Position numbers and translations under genes: made by a program
Shown: piece after piece, positions 17,992 to 27,423 of the stretch
Numbering within the stretch: the stretch's first letter is position 1
Layout of the letters: every line of letters starts with the position of its first letter
The notes under the pieces: generated by a model
Seen by the model: only the letters and a program-made list of their open reading frames with translations
The model's database searches: none
Told to the model about the DNA's origin: nothing
Assembly: GCA_015060225.1 (NCBI GenBank)
Contig: SUYX01000004.1
Span: 1 to 64,000 of the forward strand
Reading direction: 5' to 3'
DNA: 64,000 nt
From: Bacteroidales bacterium
GTDB lineage: Bacteria > Bacteroidota > Bacteroidia > Bacteroidales > UBA932

Positions 17992-18303
17992 ATGGAAGGA
18001 TTTATAACGTTTCTCTTCTTTTTTGCCCTGTTCATTTGGGCAATGGGGAAAGTGTTTCCGCTCCTCCTGGCGTGGTTTGTAAGGAGGAGGATGAAGAAGA
18101 GTGGGATGGACGGATTTGCAGGATTCGGGGGGCCGGGAGGCTTTGCCGGATTCTGGAGCAATATGGGGCAGCAGGGGAGTACCGGTAGCGGTCATGCATC
18201 GCAGGAGAAGACGCAGGAAGGAAAAGTAATAATATCAGATATTCCCAAGCAGGAGAAGGTGATTGACAAAGAGGTTGGGGAATATGTAGATTTTGAAGAA
18301 TAA
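17992..18303 (+). CDS. Small membrane protein, DUF4834-like
   Basis: This 103-residue protein has one N-terminal membrane segment (ITFLFFFALFIWAMGKVFPLLLAWF), then a basic stretch RRRMKK, a glycine/phenylalanine-rich linker and an acidic C-terminus ending DFEE. This fits the small Bacteroidota family DUF4834. The start codon follows the previous stop directly, and its own stop overlaps the next ATG by one base (TAATG), so it is translationally linked to the ABC exporter. Confidence 0.65.
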   Translation: MEGFITFLFFFALFIWAMGKVFPLLLAWFVRRRMKKSGMDGFAGFGGPGGFAGFWSNMGQQGSTGSGHASQEKTQEGKVIISDIPKQEKVIDKEVGEYVDFEE

Positions 18304-20129
18304 TGGAAGATTTTAAAAGACTATTGGCGTACGCAAAGCCGTACAGGAGGTTTTGGCCGGGATATCTGGTCCTTTCAATATTGTCAGTAATATTCGGGGT
18401 GGTCAATTATGCCCTTATAGATCCTCTACTTACTGTATTGTTCCAGCCTGAAACCATTGATGTTCAGATTGTAAAACCTGCATTTGCGCTGGATCCGGCT
18501 TATTTTGAGGAGATATTCTCATATTATCTTACAAAGGTGATGACATCGAGCGGTATGCTCAAAGGGCTTATGTTCGTGTGTGCATTCTTTGTTGTTGCTT
18601 CATTGCTGTCCAATATTACAAGGTATCTTTCCCAAAGGATACTGGTGAACATGAGGACCTATATCATGCAGAATATAAGGAGGGACCTGTTCAATAAGAT
18701 CTCCAATCTGCATGTGGGGTATTTCCATGACCAGAAGAAGGGTGATATCCTCTCTTCCATCTCAAATGATGTTACTGAGGTGCAGAACGGTGTGGCCAAC
18801 AGTTTCCATGTCCTGTTCAGGGAGCCTCTGCTTATTCTCGGATTTTTGGCCGGTCTGTTCTATATGTCGCCTAAACTCACCATGGTTACCCTCCTTACCC
18901 TCCCGTTCTCAGCACTTGTAATTGGCAGGATAAGCCGTTCGCTCAAGCGCAAGGCTGCAGATACCCAGTCTTTGATGGGGAGGATTGTGAGCCATTTTGA
19001 GGAGGCCATTTCCGGTATCAGGATAATTAGGGCATTCAATGCCCAGAAATATGTGAGGGGAAGTTTTGAGGAGACCAATATAAAGCATAAGGTGAGCAGC
19101 AGGAACATGTTCAACAAACAGGAGATGGCATCTCCGCTCTCTGAGTTCCTTGGCATTACCGTTGCTGCGTCTGTGCTGTTTTATGGAGGCTGGCTCCAGT
19201 TGCACGGGCAGCTGGGTATGGATATGCCTGCCTTTGTGGTGTATATTGGCTTCTACTGGAGGGTTCTTGAGCCGGCCAAGGCAATGTCAAATGCATATGC
19301 GAGTATCCAGAGGGGTATGGTTTCGGGCAGAAGGTTGTTTGCCATACTTGATGTGGAGAACCCTATAAAGGAGAAACCTGATGCAAAGAAACTGGATGGT
19401 TTCAATGACAAGATTGAGTTCAGGAATGTCAATTTTGCTTATGGTCAGGAGCCTGTACTCAAGAATATCAATCTGGAGATACCTAAAGGAAAGATGGTGG
19501 CAATTGTGGGACCGTCGGGAGGAGGAAAATCCACTATGGCGGATTTGTTGCCGAGGTTCTATGATATTGCAGACGGGGAGATTATGCTGGATGGCAGGAA
19601 CATTAAGGATTATACTTTGGAGAGCCTTATTTCTGTTATGGGCATTGTTACCCAGGAGGCAATCCTGTTCAATGATACCGTGTACAACAATATTGTGTTC
19701 GGTATGGAGAATGTTACTCCCGACGATGTGGAGAGGGCTGCCAGAATTGCCAATGCACATGATTTCATAATGCAGATGGAGCATGGGTACCTGACAAATA
19801 TCGGAGATAGGGGGGCTAAGCTGTCGGGAGGACAGAGACAGAGGTTGTCCATTGCCCGTGCTGTATTGAAGAATCCTCCTGTGCTTATTCTGGATGAGGC
19901 AACTTCTGCATTGGATACCGAGAGCGAAAGGCTTGTTCAGGATGCCCTTACCAATCTTATGAAGAACAGGACTTCAATTGTTATTGCCCACAGGCTTTCA
20001 ACAATCAGGAATGCTGATGAGATTGTGGTGCTCAAAGAGGGGGAGATCATTGAAAGGGGTACTCATGAGACACTGATTGGAGCAGGGGGGATGTATTCTC
20101 ATTTGTGCCAGTTGCAGAACTATAAATAG
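18303..20129 (+). CDS. ABC exporter, MsbA/multidrug type (fused permease-ATPase)
   Basis: The 608 residues form a complete half-transporter. The N-terminal six-helix domain covers about residues 15-330, with NISNLHVGYFHDQKKGDI and HFEEAISGIRIIRAFNA coupling segments. The C-terminal ATPase has Walker A GPSGGGKS (about 400-407), signature LSGGQRQRLSIARA, Walker B VLILDEATSALD and the H-loop IVIAHRLST. Such proteins flip lipid A-core, other lipids or drugs. MsbA function is plausible because an acyl-CoA-ligase-like gene follows, but the substrate cannot be fixed. Confidence 0.88.
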   Translation: MEDFKRLLAYAKPYRRFWPGYLVLSILSVIFGVVNYALIDPLLTVLFQPETIDVQIVKPAFALDPAYFEEIFSYYLTKVMTSSGMLKGLMFVCAFFVVASLLSNITRYLSQRILVNMRTYIMQNIRRDLFNKISNLHVGYFHDQKKGDILSSISNDVTEVQNGVANSFHVLFREPLLILGFLAGLFYMSPKLTMVTLLTLPFSALVIGRISRSLKRKAADTQSLMGRIVSHFEEAISGIRIIRAFNAQKYVRGSFEETNIKHKVSSRNMFNKQEMASPLSEFLGITVAASVLFYGGWLQLHGQLGMDMPAFVVYIGFYWRVLEPAKAMSNAYASIQRGMVSGRRLFAILDVENPIKEKPDAKKLDGFNDKIEFRNVNFAYGQEPVLKNINLEIPKGKMVAIVGPSGGGKSTMADLLPRFYDIADGEIMLDGRNIKDYTLESLISVMGIVTQEAILFNDTVYNNIVFGMENVTPDDVERAARIANAHDFIMQMEHGYLTNIGDRGAKLSGGQRQRLSIARAVLKNPPVLILDEATSALDTESERLVQDALTNLMKNRTSIVIAHRLSTIRNADEIVVLKEGEIIERGTHETLIGAGGMYSHLCQLQNYK

Positions 20130-20158
20130 AATAATATTAAAACCTTATAATACATACT

Positions 20159-21820
20159 ATGGAAAGATCTTTGAATAAAATGCTGGAGGAGAGTTTCAGG
20201 AAGAACTGGGATTGTGCGGCACTCTCCGATTTTAAGGGTATTACATTGCATTACAGGGATGTTGCAAGGAGGATTGAGAAACTTCATATCATTTTTAATA
20301 TTTGTGGGGTGGAGAAAGGGGACAGGATTGCAATCTGTTCCAGAAACCAGGCAAACTGGGGTGTGGTATTTCTGGCTTGTCTTACTTATGGTGCAGTTCC
20401 GGTACCTATCTTGCATGAGTTCAAGCCAGGTAATGTACATCATATTGTAAACCATTCAGATTCAAGGGTGCTGTTTGTTGGCGATATGGTGTGGGAGAAC
20501 CTTAATGGAAGTGAGATGCCCAATCTGGAGGCAATTATCCAGTTGAACGATTTTTCTTTGTTGAGTTCAAAAAGGGAGCAGATTACAGAGACCAGAGAAA
20601 GGTTGAATGAGATGTTCGGGAAGAAGTATCCAAAGAGTTTCGGTCCTTCGGACATCAATTATCATAAGGAAGAGAGCGGTGAGGAGTTGGCTATGATCAA
20701 CTATACCAGCGGCACATCGGGCTTTTCAAAAGGTGTGATGATCCCTTATAGGGCATTGTTGTCAAATGTCCTTTTTGCACAGGAGGTTGTTCCCAATATA
20801 AAGAACACTTCCAATATTGTTTCAATGCTTCCTACTGCCCATATGTATGGAATGATGTTTGAGTTCCTGTTTGAGATGACAGTGGGAGCCCATGTCCATT
20901 TCCTTACAAGGATACCGAGTCCGAGGATCATCATGGAGGCTTTTGCCAAGATCAAACCTGATGTAATCATTTCTGTTCCCCTTATCATTGAGAAGATTTA
21001 CAAACAGAAACTTCAGCCTATCCTCAACAAGACAAGTATGAAAGTACTGCTCAAACTGCCTGTTATAGACCAGTTGTTGCAGGCTAAGATAAAGGATGAA
21101 CTGGTGAAGACTTTTGGAGGCAATTTCTATGAAATAATTGTTGGAGGTGCAGCGTTCAACAGGGAGGCTGACGAGTTCTTCAACAAGATACAGTTCCCAT
21201 ATACTGTGGGATATGGTATGACAGAGTGTGCACCTATCATCTCATATGCGGCATGGGATAAGGCAAAACTGTTCTCTTGCGGCAAGGCTGCCCCAAGAAT
21301 GGAGATAAGGATTGCCTCTTCTGATTCCAGGAACATTCCGGGCGAGATTCAGGTGAGGGGTGCCAATGTGATGCTGGGATATTACAAGAATGAGGAGGCC
21401 ACTGCGGAGTCGTTTACTGAGGACGGATGGATGAGGACCGGTGATATGGGTATTATTGATGAGGATGGGTATCTGTTCATAAAAGGAAGGTGCAAGAGTA
21501 TGATTCTTGGGCCGTCGGGACAAAACATTTATCCTGAGGAGATAGAGAGTGTAATAAATAATATGCCATATGTGATTGAATCATTGGTGATTGATGCTAA
21601 TGGAAAGCTTGTGGCACTTGTTTATCCGGATGTTGAGCTTGCAGGTAAGGACGGACTTGACAGGGATGCCCTGCTTAAGAAGATGGAGGAGAGTATTGCA
21701 GCAGTTAATGTGGATATGCCAAATTATTCCAAGATTGCGGGTGTGAGACTGGTGCCTGAGGAGTTTGAGAAGACCCCAAAGAAGAGCATCAAACGTTATA
21801 TGTATCAGCAAATCAGTTAG
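20159..21820 (+). CDS. AMP-binding acyl-CoA synthetase family protein
   Basis: This 553-residue adenylate-forming enzyme probably activates fatty acids to acyl-CoA or acyl-AMP. Core motifs are INYTSGTSGFSKGVM (P-loop-like A3), TAHMYGMMFEFLFE, GYGMTECAPIISYA (A5), and GDMGIIDEDGYLFIKGR (A7-A8), ending with KTPKKSIKRYMY, whose Lys is the usual catalytic lysine. It resembles long-chain-fatty-acid ligases of Bacteroidota. It lies 29 bases after the ABC exporter and overlaps the dCMP deaminase start region. Confidence 0.88.
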   Translation: MERSLNKMLEESFRKNWDCAALSDFKGITLHYRDVARRIEKLHIIFNICGVEKGDRIAICSRNQANWGVVFLACLTYGAVPVPILHEFKPGNVHHIVNHSDSRVLFVGDMVWENLNGSEMPNLEAIIQLNDFSLLSSKREQITETRERLNEMFGKKYPKSFGPSDINYHKEESGEELAMINYTSGTSGFSKGVMIPYRALLSNVLFAQEVVPNIKNTSNIVSMLPTAHMYGMMFEFLFEMTVGAHVHFLTRIPSPRIIMEAFAKIKPDVIISVPLIIEKIYKQKLQPILNKTSMKVLLKLPVIDQLLQAKIKDELVKTFGGNFYEIIVGGAAFNREADEFFNKIQFPYTVGYGMTECAPIISYAAWDKAKLFSCGKAAPRMEIRIASSDSRNIPGEIQVRGANVMLGYYKNEEATAESFTEDGWMRTGDMGIIDEDGYLFIKGRCKSMILGPSGQNIYPEEIESVINNMPYVIESLVIDANGKLVALVYPDVELAGKDGLDRDALLKKMEESIAAVNVDMPNYSKIAGVRLVPEEFEKTPKKSIKRYMYQQIS

Positions 21821-21822
21821 TG

Positions 21823-22266
21823 ATGGATTCCAAACAACTTCAGTTTGATAAAAGTTATTTGAGGATGGCCGGTATATGGGCCAGAAACTCATATTGTGTA
21901 CGCAGACAGGTTGGTGCCCTTATAGTAAAGGACAGGAGCATCATCTCTGACGGGTATAACGGTACACCTTGCGGTTTTGAGAATGTGTGTGAAGATGAAC
22001 AGGGGTGTACAAAGCCATATGTACTGCATGCAGAGGCAAATGCCATTACAAAAATGGCAAAATCCAACAACAGCAGTGCGGGGGCTACCCTATATGTTAC
22101 GGCAGCACCTTGTCTGGAGTGTGCGAAACTCATTATCCAGTCTGGCATAGTGAGGGTGGTGTACAGGGATTCTTACAGACTTACAGATGGAATAGAGCTT
22201 CTGGAGAGGGCAGGCGTAATGGTGGAGCAGATTGATGCTTCCGGATTGGAGGAGGATAATGTATAA
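21823..22266 (+). CDS. dCMP deaminase (ComEB-like)
   Basis: This 147-residue zinc deaminase makes dUMP from dCMP to supply thymidylate synthesis. It has the catalytic HAE motif (in HAEANAITKM) and zinc cysteines in PCLECAKLI, plus an upstream CxxCxFENVCEDEQGC-type loop characteristic of the dCMP deaminase branch. ATG 21823 is preferred over the GTG at 21820 that overlaps the previous stop. Its own stop overlaps the protease gene by one base (TAATG). Confidence 0.9.
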   Translation: MDSKQLQFDKSYLRMAGIWARNSYCVRRQVGALIVKDRSIISDGYNGTPCGFENVCEDEQGCTKPYVLHAEANAITKMAKSNNSSAGATLYVTAAPCLECAKLIIQSGIVRVVYRDSYRLTDGIELLERAGVMVEQIDASGLEEDNV

Positions 22267-23858
22267 TGGCAATGGATGAGAAACAAAGGAGAAAGGTGAG
22301 TCTGATGCTCTGGGGCTTCATGTTCCTGCTCATTTGCAGCATGTATGTGGGAAAATGCAATGAGGGGAGAAGGGAACTCAGTGTTGATGAAGGAAAATGG
22401 AGCAAACTGTTGCTTGTGCTGGACCAGATAGAGAAGAACTATGTGGATACTATCAGTTATGAGAAAATGGTTGAGGATCTGCTACCTCATGTGATGGAGG
22501 AACTGGATCCCCACTCGGTGTATCTTCCTCCAGTGGAGCTTGAGGCAGCAGATGAGTCTCTTGTGGGCAATTTCAGCGGTATAGGCATCCAGTTCAATGT
22601 CCCTGCTGATACAGCCATTGTGATTAGTGTCATTTCCGGCGGTCCGTCCGAGAAGGCGGGACTGCTGTCGGGAGACAGGATAATTGAGGTAGACGGAAAA
22701 AATGTTGCCGGAGTCAGAATGAACCAGGATTCTCTGGTAAAGATGCTTAAGGGGCCTAAAGGCTCAAAGGTACAGCTCAATGTAAAAAGGGATAACCTTT
22801 CGGAACTGCTCCATTTTGAAATTATAAGGGACAAGATTCCTGTAAAGAGTGTTGATGTGGCCTTTATGCTGGATGACAGCCTGGGTTACGTAAAACTCTC
22901 AAAGTTCAGCAGGACCAGTTATGTGGAGTTTATGGAGGGGGTGTTGCCTTTGGTGGCTGCAGGAATGAAGGATCTTGTATTTGACTTGAGGGACAACTCC
23001 GGAGGATATCTCGACCAGGCACTACATCTCTCAAATGAGTTTCTGGAAAAAGGGGAACTGATAGTTTATATGGAGGGGAAGAGCAGACCGAGGGAAGATT
23101 TCAAGGCATCCGGCAAGGGGCTTCTGAAGGATGTGGGTCTGTATGTACTCATCAATGAATCATCTGCATCCTCATCAGAGATTTTTGCAGGTGCCATACA
23201 GGATAATGACAGAGGTACAATAGTGGGACGCCGTTCATATGGAAAAGGACTTGTACAGGAACCCCTCTATTTTACAGACAAATCTGGCATAAGGCTTACA
23301 GTTGCCAGATTCTATACCCCTACCGGAAGGTGCATACAGAAACCGTATGACGGGAATTACCAGATGGATATAGTTGAGAGGTACAGGCATGGTGAGATGC
23401 TTTCTGCCGACAGCATAAAGAGGGTGGATTCGCTCAAGTTCACAACCCCTGGAGGGAAGGTGGTTTATGGTGGCGGCGGCATTATTCCCGATGTGTTTGT
23501 CCCTATAGATACAACAGGTGTTACAGATTTCCTTATTGCATGCAACCGCAAGAGCATGATTGTAAAGTTCAGCAATGTGCTGGCTGACAGGTACAGGCAG
23601 GAGTTGAGGAAAGTGAGGACATTTGAAGATTTTGAGAAGCTTGTCTCAAGGATTGACATTGGAGGGGAGTTCCTGGAGTATGCCCGCAAGAACGGGATTG
23701 TTCCAAAGAGAGGGGAGTGGGAAGAGAGTAAAGGAATCATTCTCCCACAGCTGTGCGGATTGATGGGAAGATACACAGTGCTTGATGACAATGCATTCTA
23801 TCCGTTTATCTTGAGGATAGACAACGTTATAGAGAAAGTTAAAGAGATAAGGAACTAA
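22266..23858 (+). CDS. C-terminal processing peptidase, family S41 (CtpA-like)
   Basis: This 530-residue envelope serine protease trims C-termini of periplasmic proteins. It has an N-terminal membrane anchor (residues 12-29), a PDZ domain (about 95-180, GIGIQFNVPADTAIVISV and GDRIIEVDGKNV), and the S41 catalytic core with the Ser/Lys dyad S302 (NESSASSSEIF) and K327 (GRRSYGKGLVQ), 25 residues apart as in the family. The C-terminal 110 residues form the extension common in Bacteroidota. It starts within the TAATG overlap and is 18 bases ahead of rpiB. Confidence 0.93.
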   Translation: MAMDEKQRRKVSLMLWGFMFLLICSMYVGKCNEGRRELSVDEGKWSKLLLVLDQIEKNYVDTISYEKMVEDLLPHVMEELDPHSVYLPPVELEAADESLVGNFSGIGIQFNVPADTAIVISVISGGPSEKAGLLSGDRIIEVDGKNVAGVRMNQDSLVKMLKGPKGSKVQLNVKRDNLSELLHFEIIRDKIPVKSVDVAFMLDDSLGYVKLSKFSRTSYVEFMEGVLPLVAAGMKDLVFDLRDNSGGYLDQALHLSNEFLEKGELIVYMEGKSRPREDFKASGKGLLKDVGLYVLINESSASSSEIFAGAIQDNDRGTIVGRRSYGKGLVQEPLYFTDKSGIRLTVARFYTPTGRCIQKPYDGNYQMDIVERYRHGEMLSADSIKRVDSLKFTTPGGKVVYGGGGIIPDVFVPIDTTGVTDFLIACNRKSMIVKFSNVLADRYRQELRKVRTFEDFEKLVSRIDIGGEFLEYARKNGIVPKRGEWEESKGIILPQLCGLMGRYTVLDDNAFYPFILRIDNVIEKVKEIRN

Positions 23859-23876
23859 TTTTAAAACAGGACTATT

Positions 23877-24314
23877 ATGGCAAAACTTATTGGAATGGCA
23901 GCAGACCATGCCGGTTATGAGCTTAAGGAGGCATTGAAACCCCTTTTGAACGAGTTGGGCTTTGAGGTGAAGGACTTTGGAACACATTCTACAGAGAGTA
24001 TGGATTATCCCGATGTGGCACATCCGCTTGCAGATGCAATTGAGAACGGCGAAGTGTGCTGTGGTGTTGCAATGTGCGGTTCGGCCAACGGCATAAGCAT
24101 GAGCTTGAACAAGCATCAGGGGGTAAGGGCTGCAATTTGCTGGAATCCGGAACTTGCATCTTTGGCAAGACAGCATAATGATGCCAACATTCTTTCATTG
24201 CCTGCACGTTTTATCTCAGTGGAGGAGGCAAAAGAGATTGTAAAGGCATACTTTGCTGCAGAGTTTGAGGGTGGAAGACATCTCAGGAGAGTTGAAAAAA
24301 TTGCTTGCAGATAA
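23877..24314 (+). CDS. rpiB: Ribose-5-phosphate isomerase B
   Basis: It interconverts ribose 5-phosphate and ribulose 5-phosphate in the pentose phosphate pathway. The 145 residues start GMAADHAGYELKE and include the active-site block CGVAMCGSANGISMSLNKHQGVRAA, where the second Cys is the family's catalytic base, and the substrate segment LPARFIS. The family also includes galactose-6-phosphate and allose-6-phosphate isomerases, but context favours the housekeeping role: the product feeds KdsD, encoded at 12.1 kb. Confidence 0.93.
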   Translation: MAKLIGMAADHAGYELKEALKPLLNELGFEVKDFGTHSTESMDYPDVAHPLADAIENGEVCCGVAMCGSANGISMSLNKHQGVRAAICWNPELASLARQHNDANILSLPARFISVEEAKEIVKAYFAAEFEGGRHLRRVEKIACR

Positions 24315-24318
24315 TTTG

Positions 24319-25056
24319 ATGGGAAATTTTCTTACAGTTGACAAGGATTCTCTCCAGTTCCTCCAGGGAAGTATCGAGGAGTATCCCGACGGAATAGTCT
24401 TGCCTGTAGACAAACCCTACAGATGGACATCTGCCGATGTTGTCAGGAAAGTTAAATTTATAGCACAGAAGCATTTCCATAAGAAGAACCTGAAGGTAGG
24501 GCATGCCGGAACACTTGACCCTCTGGCAACGGGAGTATTGCTGGTGTGTATTGGAAAAGCTACCAAACAGGCTGAGACACTGCAGGCGGAACAGAAGGAG
24601 TATATTGCCCAGATAGAACTTGGCGCAACCACTCCCTGCTTTGACATGGAGAAGGAGATAGATTGTACATATCCCTTTGAGCATATCACCAGAGAGATGG
24701 TTGAGGAGGCAGTTTCCGGTTTTATTGGTGAACAGGACCAGATTCCACCTGTATTTTCAGCAAAACTGATTGACGGTACCAGGGCATATGAGATGGCCCG
24801 TGCCGGAGAAGAGGTTGTGATGAAACCTGCAAGGATTACCATATATGAAATGGAAATTGTAGAGTTTTCCCTGCCGCGTCTGGTGTTGAGGATAAAATGC
24901 AGCAAAGGGACATACATACGTTCAATAGCAAGGGACATGGGGAAGGCTTTGGGCAGCGGAGGCTATTTGAGCGGTCTTGTGAGAACCCAATCTGGAGGGT
25001 TTCATGTAGGGAAGGCTCTGGATATGGATGATATGGAAAAGATAATGAAGCGATAA
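24319..25056 (+). CDS. truB: tRNA pseudouridine(55) synthase
   Basis: It makes pseudouridine 55 in the T-loop of most tRNAs. With the ATG at 24319 the protein is 245 residues, close to the usual family length, and does not overlap rpiB. An earlier in-frame start (24253) would add 22 residues of rpiB overlap. Key features are LPVDKPYRWTSADVV, the catalytic aspartate D67 in GHAGTLDPLATGVLLV, and CSKGTYIRSIARDMG. It is the last gene of the 15.7-25.1 kb run and is followed by a terminator. Confidence 0.95.
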   Translation: MGNFLTVDKDSLQFLQGSIEEYPDGIVLPVDKPYRWTSADVVRKVKFIAQKHFHKKNLKVGHAGTLDPLATGVLLVCIGKATKQAETLQAEQKEYIAQIELGATTPCFDMEKEIDCTYPFEHITREMVEEAVSGFIGEQDQIPPVFSAKLIDGTRAYEMARAGEEVVMKPARITIYEMEIVEFSLPRLVLRIKCSKGTYIRSIARDMGKALGSGGYLSGLVRTQSGGFHVGKALDMDDMEKIMKR

Positions 25057-25063
25057 AACGGAA

Positions 25064-25099
25064 AAAACAGGGAAATATGAAACATTCCCTGTTTTTTTT
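25064..25099 (+). terminator. Rho-independent terminator after truB
   Basis: An 11-bp stem (AAAACAGGGAA, 25064-25074, with TTCCCTGTTTT, 25085-25095) and a T-run ending at 25099 close the long plus-strand run. Confidence 0.9.
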
Positions 25100-25144
25100 C
25101 GTATAATGATTACTTTTTGACATTATTAACGGAGATAAATAGAG

Positions 25145-26194
25145 ATGAAATTATCACAATTCAATTTTCCGCTCACTGTAGAGCAGATTGCAAAGTATCC
25201 TGCAAAATTCAGGGATGAATCGAGGCTTATGGTGCTTCATAAAGGTACAGGTGAGATTGAGCACAAGCAGTTCAAGGATATAATTAACTATATGTCTGAG
25301 GGTGACACTTTTGTTTTCAATGATACAAGAGTGTTCAAGGCAAGGCTTTATGGCAACAAGGAGAAGACAGGTGCGGAGATTGAGGTTTTCCTTCTCAGGG
25401 AACTTAACAGGGAGCAGAGATTGTGGGATGTGCTTGTAGACCCGGCAAGAAAGATAAGGATTGGCAACAAGCTCTATTTTGGAGAAGATGATTCGCTTGT
25501 AGCTGAGGTTATCGATAACACAACATCAAGAGGAAGAACATTGAGGTTCCTCTATGACGGTTCATATGAGGAGTTCCGCGATGCCCTCTTTGCTGTAGGC
25601 GAGCTCCCAATTCCAAAATGGATAAGGACAAAGCCTGAGGAGATTGACAATGAAAGATTCCATACCATTTATGCCAGGAATGAGGGTGCTGTAGCAACTC
25701 CTGCAGCCGGTCTGCATTTTAGCAGGGAGTTGTTCAAGAGAATGGAGATAAGGGATGTGAATACAACTTTCCTTACACTCCACATGGGCTTGGGACACTT
25801 CAGAAAAGTGGATGTTGAGGATCTTTCAAAACACAAGATGGATTCAGAGCAGATGATAATTACAGAGGAGACCGCCAACCTTATCAATGCAACCAAAGCT
25901 GCGGGTCACAAGGTTTTTGCAGTAGGCATTACCGTAAACAGGGCACTTGAAACCCCTGTTACAACCAAAGGTGAGGTAAAACCATATGTGGGATGGACAA
26001 ACAAGTTCATTTTCCCGCCTTACCAGTTCTCGGTGGCAGATGCCCTTGTAACCAATTTCCATATGCCACTTTCTACAATGCTCATGTCGGTAGCTGCATT
26101 CGGAGGATTTGAGCATGTTATGAATGCCTATAAGGTGGCGCTCGAGGAGGGGTATCAGTTCGGCACCTACGGGGATGCAATGCTCATCATTTGA
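25145..26194 (+). CDS. queA: S-adenosylmethionine:tRNA ribosyltransferase-isomerase
   Basis: It transfers the ribosyl part of S-adenosylmethionine to preQ1 at tRNA position 34, making epoxyqueuosine. The 349-residue protein shows [11 protein letters not shown] near 60, the conserved [12 protein letters not shown] (about 178-189) with THxGxGxF-type [11 protein letters not shown], and the C-terminal [13 protein letters not shown]...[10 protein letters not shown]. No other queuosine genes are in the window. A hairpin terminator follows 23 bases after the stop. Confidence 0.96.
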   Translation: MKLSQFNFPLTVEQIAKYPAKFRDESRLMVLHKGTGEIEHKQFKDIINYMSEGDTFVFNDTRVFKARLYGNKEKTGAEIEVFLLRELNREQRLWDVLVDPARKIRIGNKLYFGEDDSLVAEVIDNTTSRGRTLRFLYDGSYEEFRDALFAVGELPIPKWIRTKPEEIDNERFHTIYARNEGAVATPAAGLHFSRELFKRMEIRDVNTTFLTLHMGLGHFRKVDVEDLSKHKMDSEQMIITEETANLINATKAAGHKVFAVGITVNRALETPVTTKGEVKPYVGWTNKFIFPPYQFSVADALVTNFHMPLSTMLMSVAAFGGFEHVMNAYKVALEEGYQFGTYGDAMLII

Positions 26195-26217
26195 TAATCA
26201 TTTGATTGTGATATGCC

Positions 26218-26253
26218 AAAAAGAGAAAAACCAAGCAGTTTTTCTCTTTTTTT
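26218..26253. terminator. Terminator after queA
   Basis: A 13-bp stem AAAAAGAGAAAAA (26218-26230) with TTTTTCTCTTTTT (26239-26251) and an 8-base loop. A and T runs on both sides could act in both directions, although the next gene also reads rightward. Confidence 0.8.
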
Positions 26254-26328
26254 ATTGTTGTAAGGTGTTTTTTTCTCTTTTTGGCAAGCTGTTGGGGCAA
26301 CAATTGATATTTTGGCGCCAAAAAAACT

Positions 26329-27423
26329 ATGGTGGAAGAGATAGTGCTTGGATGTGCCATGGGGAGGGAGTTCCTTTACAGGCCGGATGTTGCAGTGCAG
26401 CTCCTGGAAAGATACGGGAGCGTGGAGAATATTTTTGTTTGCAGAGGGGAAGAGGAATTGCGGAGTATGGAAGAGTCATTGGGGAGGGTTATTTCTCCCG
26501 ACAGCCTCAGGTGGGCAGAAGAAGAGGTTGGATGGTGTGCAAAGAAGGGTATAAAACTCATTTTTTACGGTGAAAAAGGGTATCCGGAGTCATTGGCAGA
26601 ATCACCGTGCCCACCGTTTATGTTGTACTACAAGGGGTGTGCAGATTTGAATCATCCGAGGAGCATTTCCATTGTAGGGACAAGGCTTGCCTCTGAATAT
26701 GGAAGGGAGGGGTGCAATATGGTAGTGGAACACATACGGAACTATTCCCCTTTGATTGTAAGCGGACTTGCCTACGGAATTGATATTGCCTCCCATAAGG
26801 CGGCACTGGAGAATGGGCTGCAGACTGTGGCTGTCCTCCCAAACGGGTTGGATATGATTTACCCGGCCAGGCACAGGGATGTTGCCGTGCAGATGATTTC
26901 ACAGGGTGGAATTCTTACGGAATTTCCCCGGGGTGCGGCTCCTCAGAAGCCCAATTTTGTTAAGAGAAACAGGATAATTGCAGCAATATCGCAGGCACTT
27001 GTGGTGGTGGAGAGCAGGATAAAGGGGGGCTCTATGATAACCGCTGAGTTTGCCTGCAGCTACAACAAGGATATCTTTGCCCTGCCGGGGAGAATTACTG
27101 ATTCCAACTCTTTTGGCTGTAACTACCTTATTGCAAAGAATGTGGCGGCCATCTACAATTCCCCAGCTGTGATACCTTCTGCTCTTGGATGGGAAAGGGA
27201 TATTGTGCAGGATATGGCATATCAGCCCAAATTATTTTCATATGATGTGGAGAACAAGGAGAAAATATTGCTAACTTTAAAGTTTGATAAGGCTACAGGC
27301 ATAGATGAGATTTGTGCCGTAACGGGTCTTGATTGGGGAACAGCCTCCACTTTGCTGCTGGAGCTGGAACTTGAAGGGAAGATAAAGGTTACAGGAAATA
27401 CAGATTATTGTTTGAAAAGATGA
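26329..27423 (+). CDS. dprA: DNA processing protein DprA/Smf
   Basis: DprA binds single-stranded DNA and loads RecA during transformation, and it is also present in many non-competent bacteria. The 364 residues include the Rossmann-like core: ISIVGTRLASEYGREGC, VSGLAYGIDIASHKAAL, VLPNGLDMIYPARHRD, and SRIKGGSMITAEFA, with GGILTEFPRG. A C-terminal winged-helix-like DML1 domain follows (about 300-364). It shares an ATGA overlap with the tatD-like gene. Confidence 0.95.
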   Translation: MVEEIVLGCAMGREFLYRPDVAVQLLERYGSVENIFVCRGEEELRSMEESLGRVISPDSLRWAEEEVGWCAKKGIKLIFYGEKGYPESLAESPCPPFMLYYKGCADLNHPRSISIVGTRLASEYGREGCNMVVEHIRNYSPLIVSGLAYGIDIASHKAALENGLQTVAVLPNGLDMIYPARHRDVAVQMISQGGILTEFPRGAAPQKPNFVKRNRIIAAISQALVVVESRIKGGSMITAEFACSYNKDIFALPGRITDSNSFGCNYLIAKNVAAIYNSPAVIPSALGWERDIVQDMAYQPKLFSYDVENKEKILLTLKFDKATGIDEICAVTGLDWGTASTLLLELELEGKIKVTGNTDYCLKR

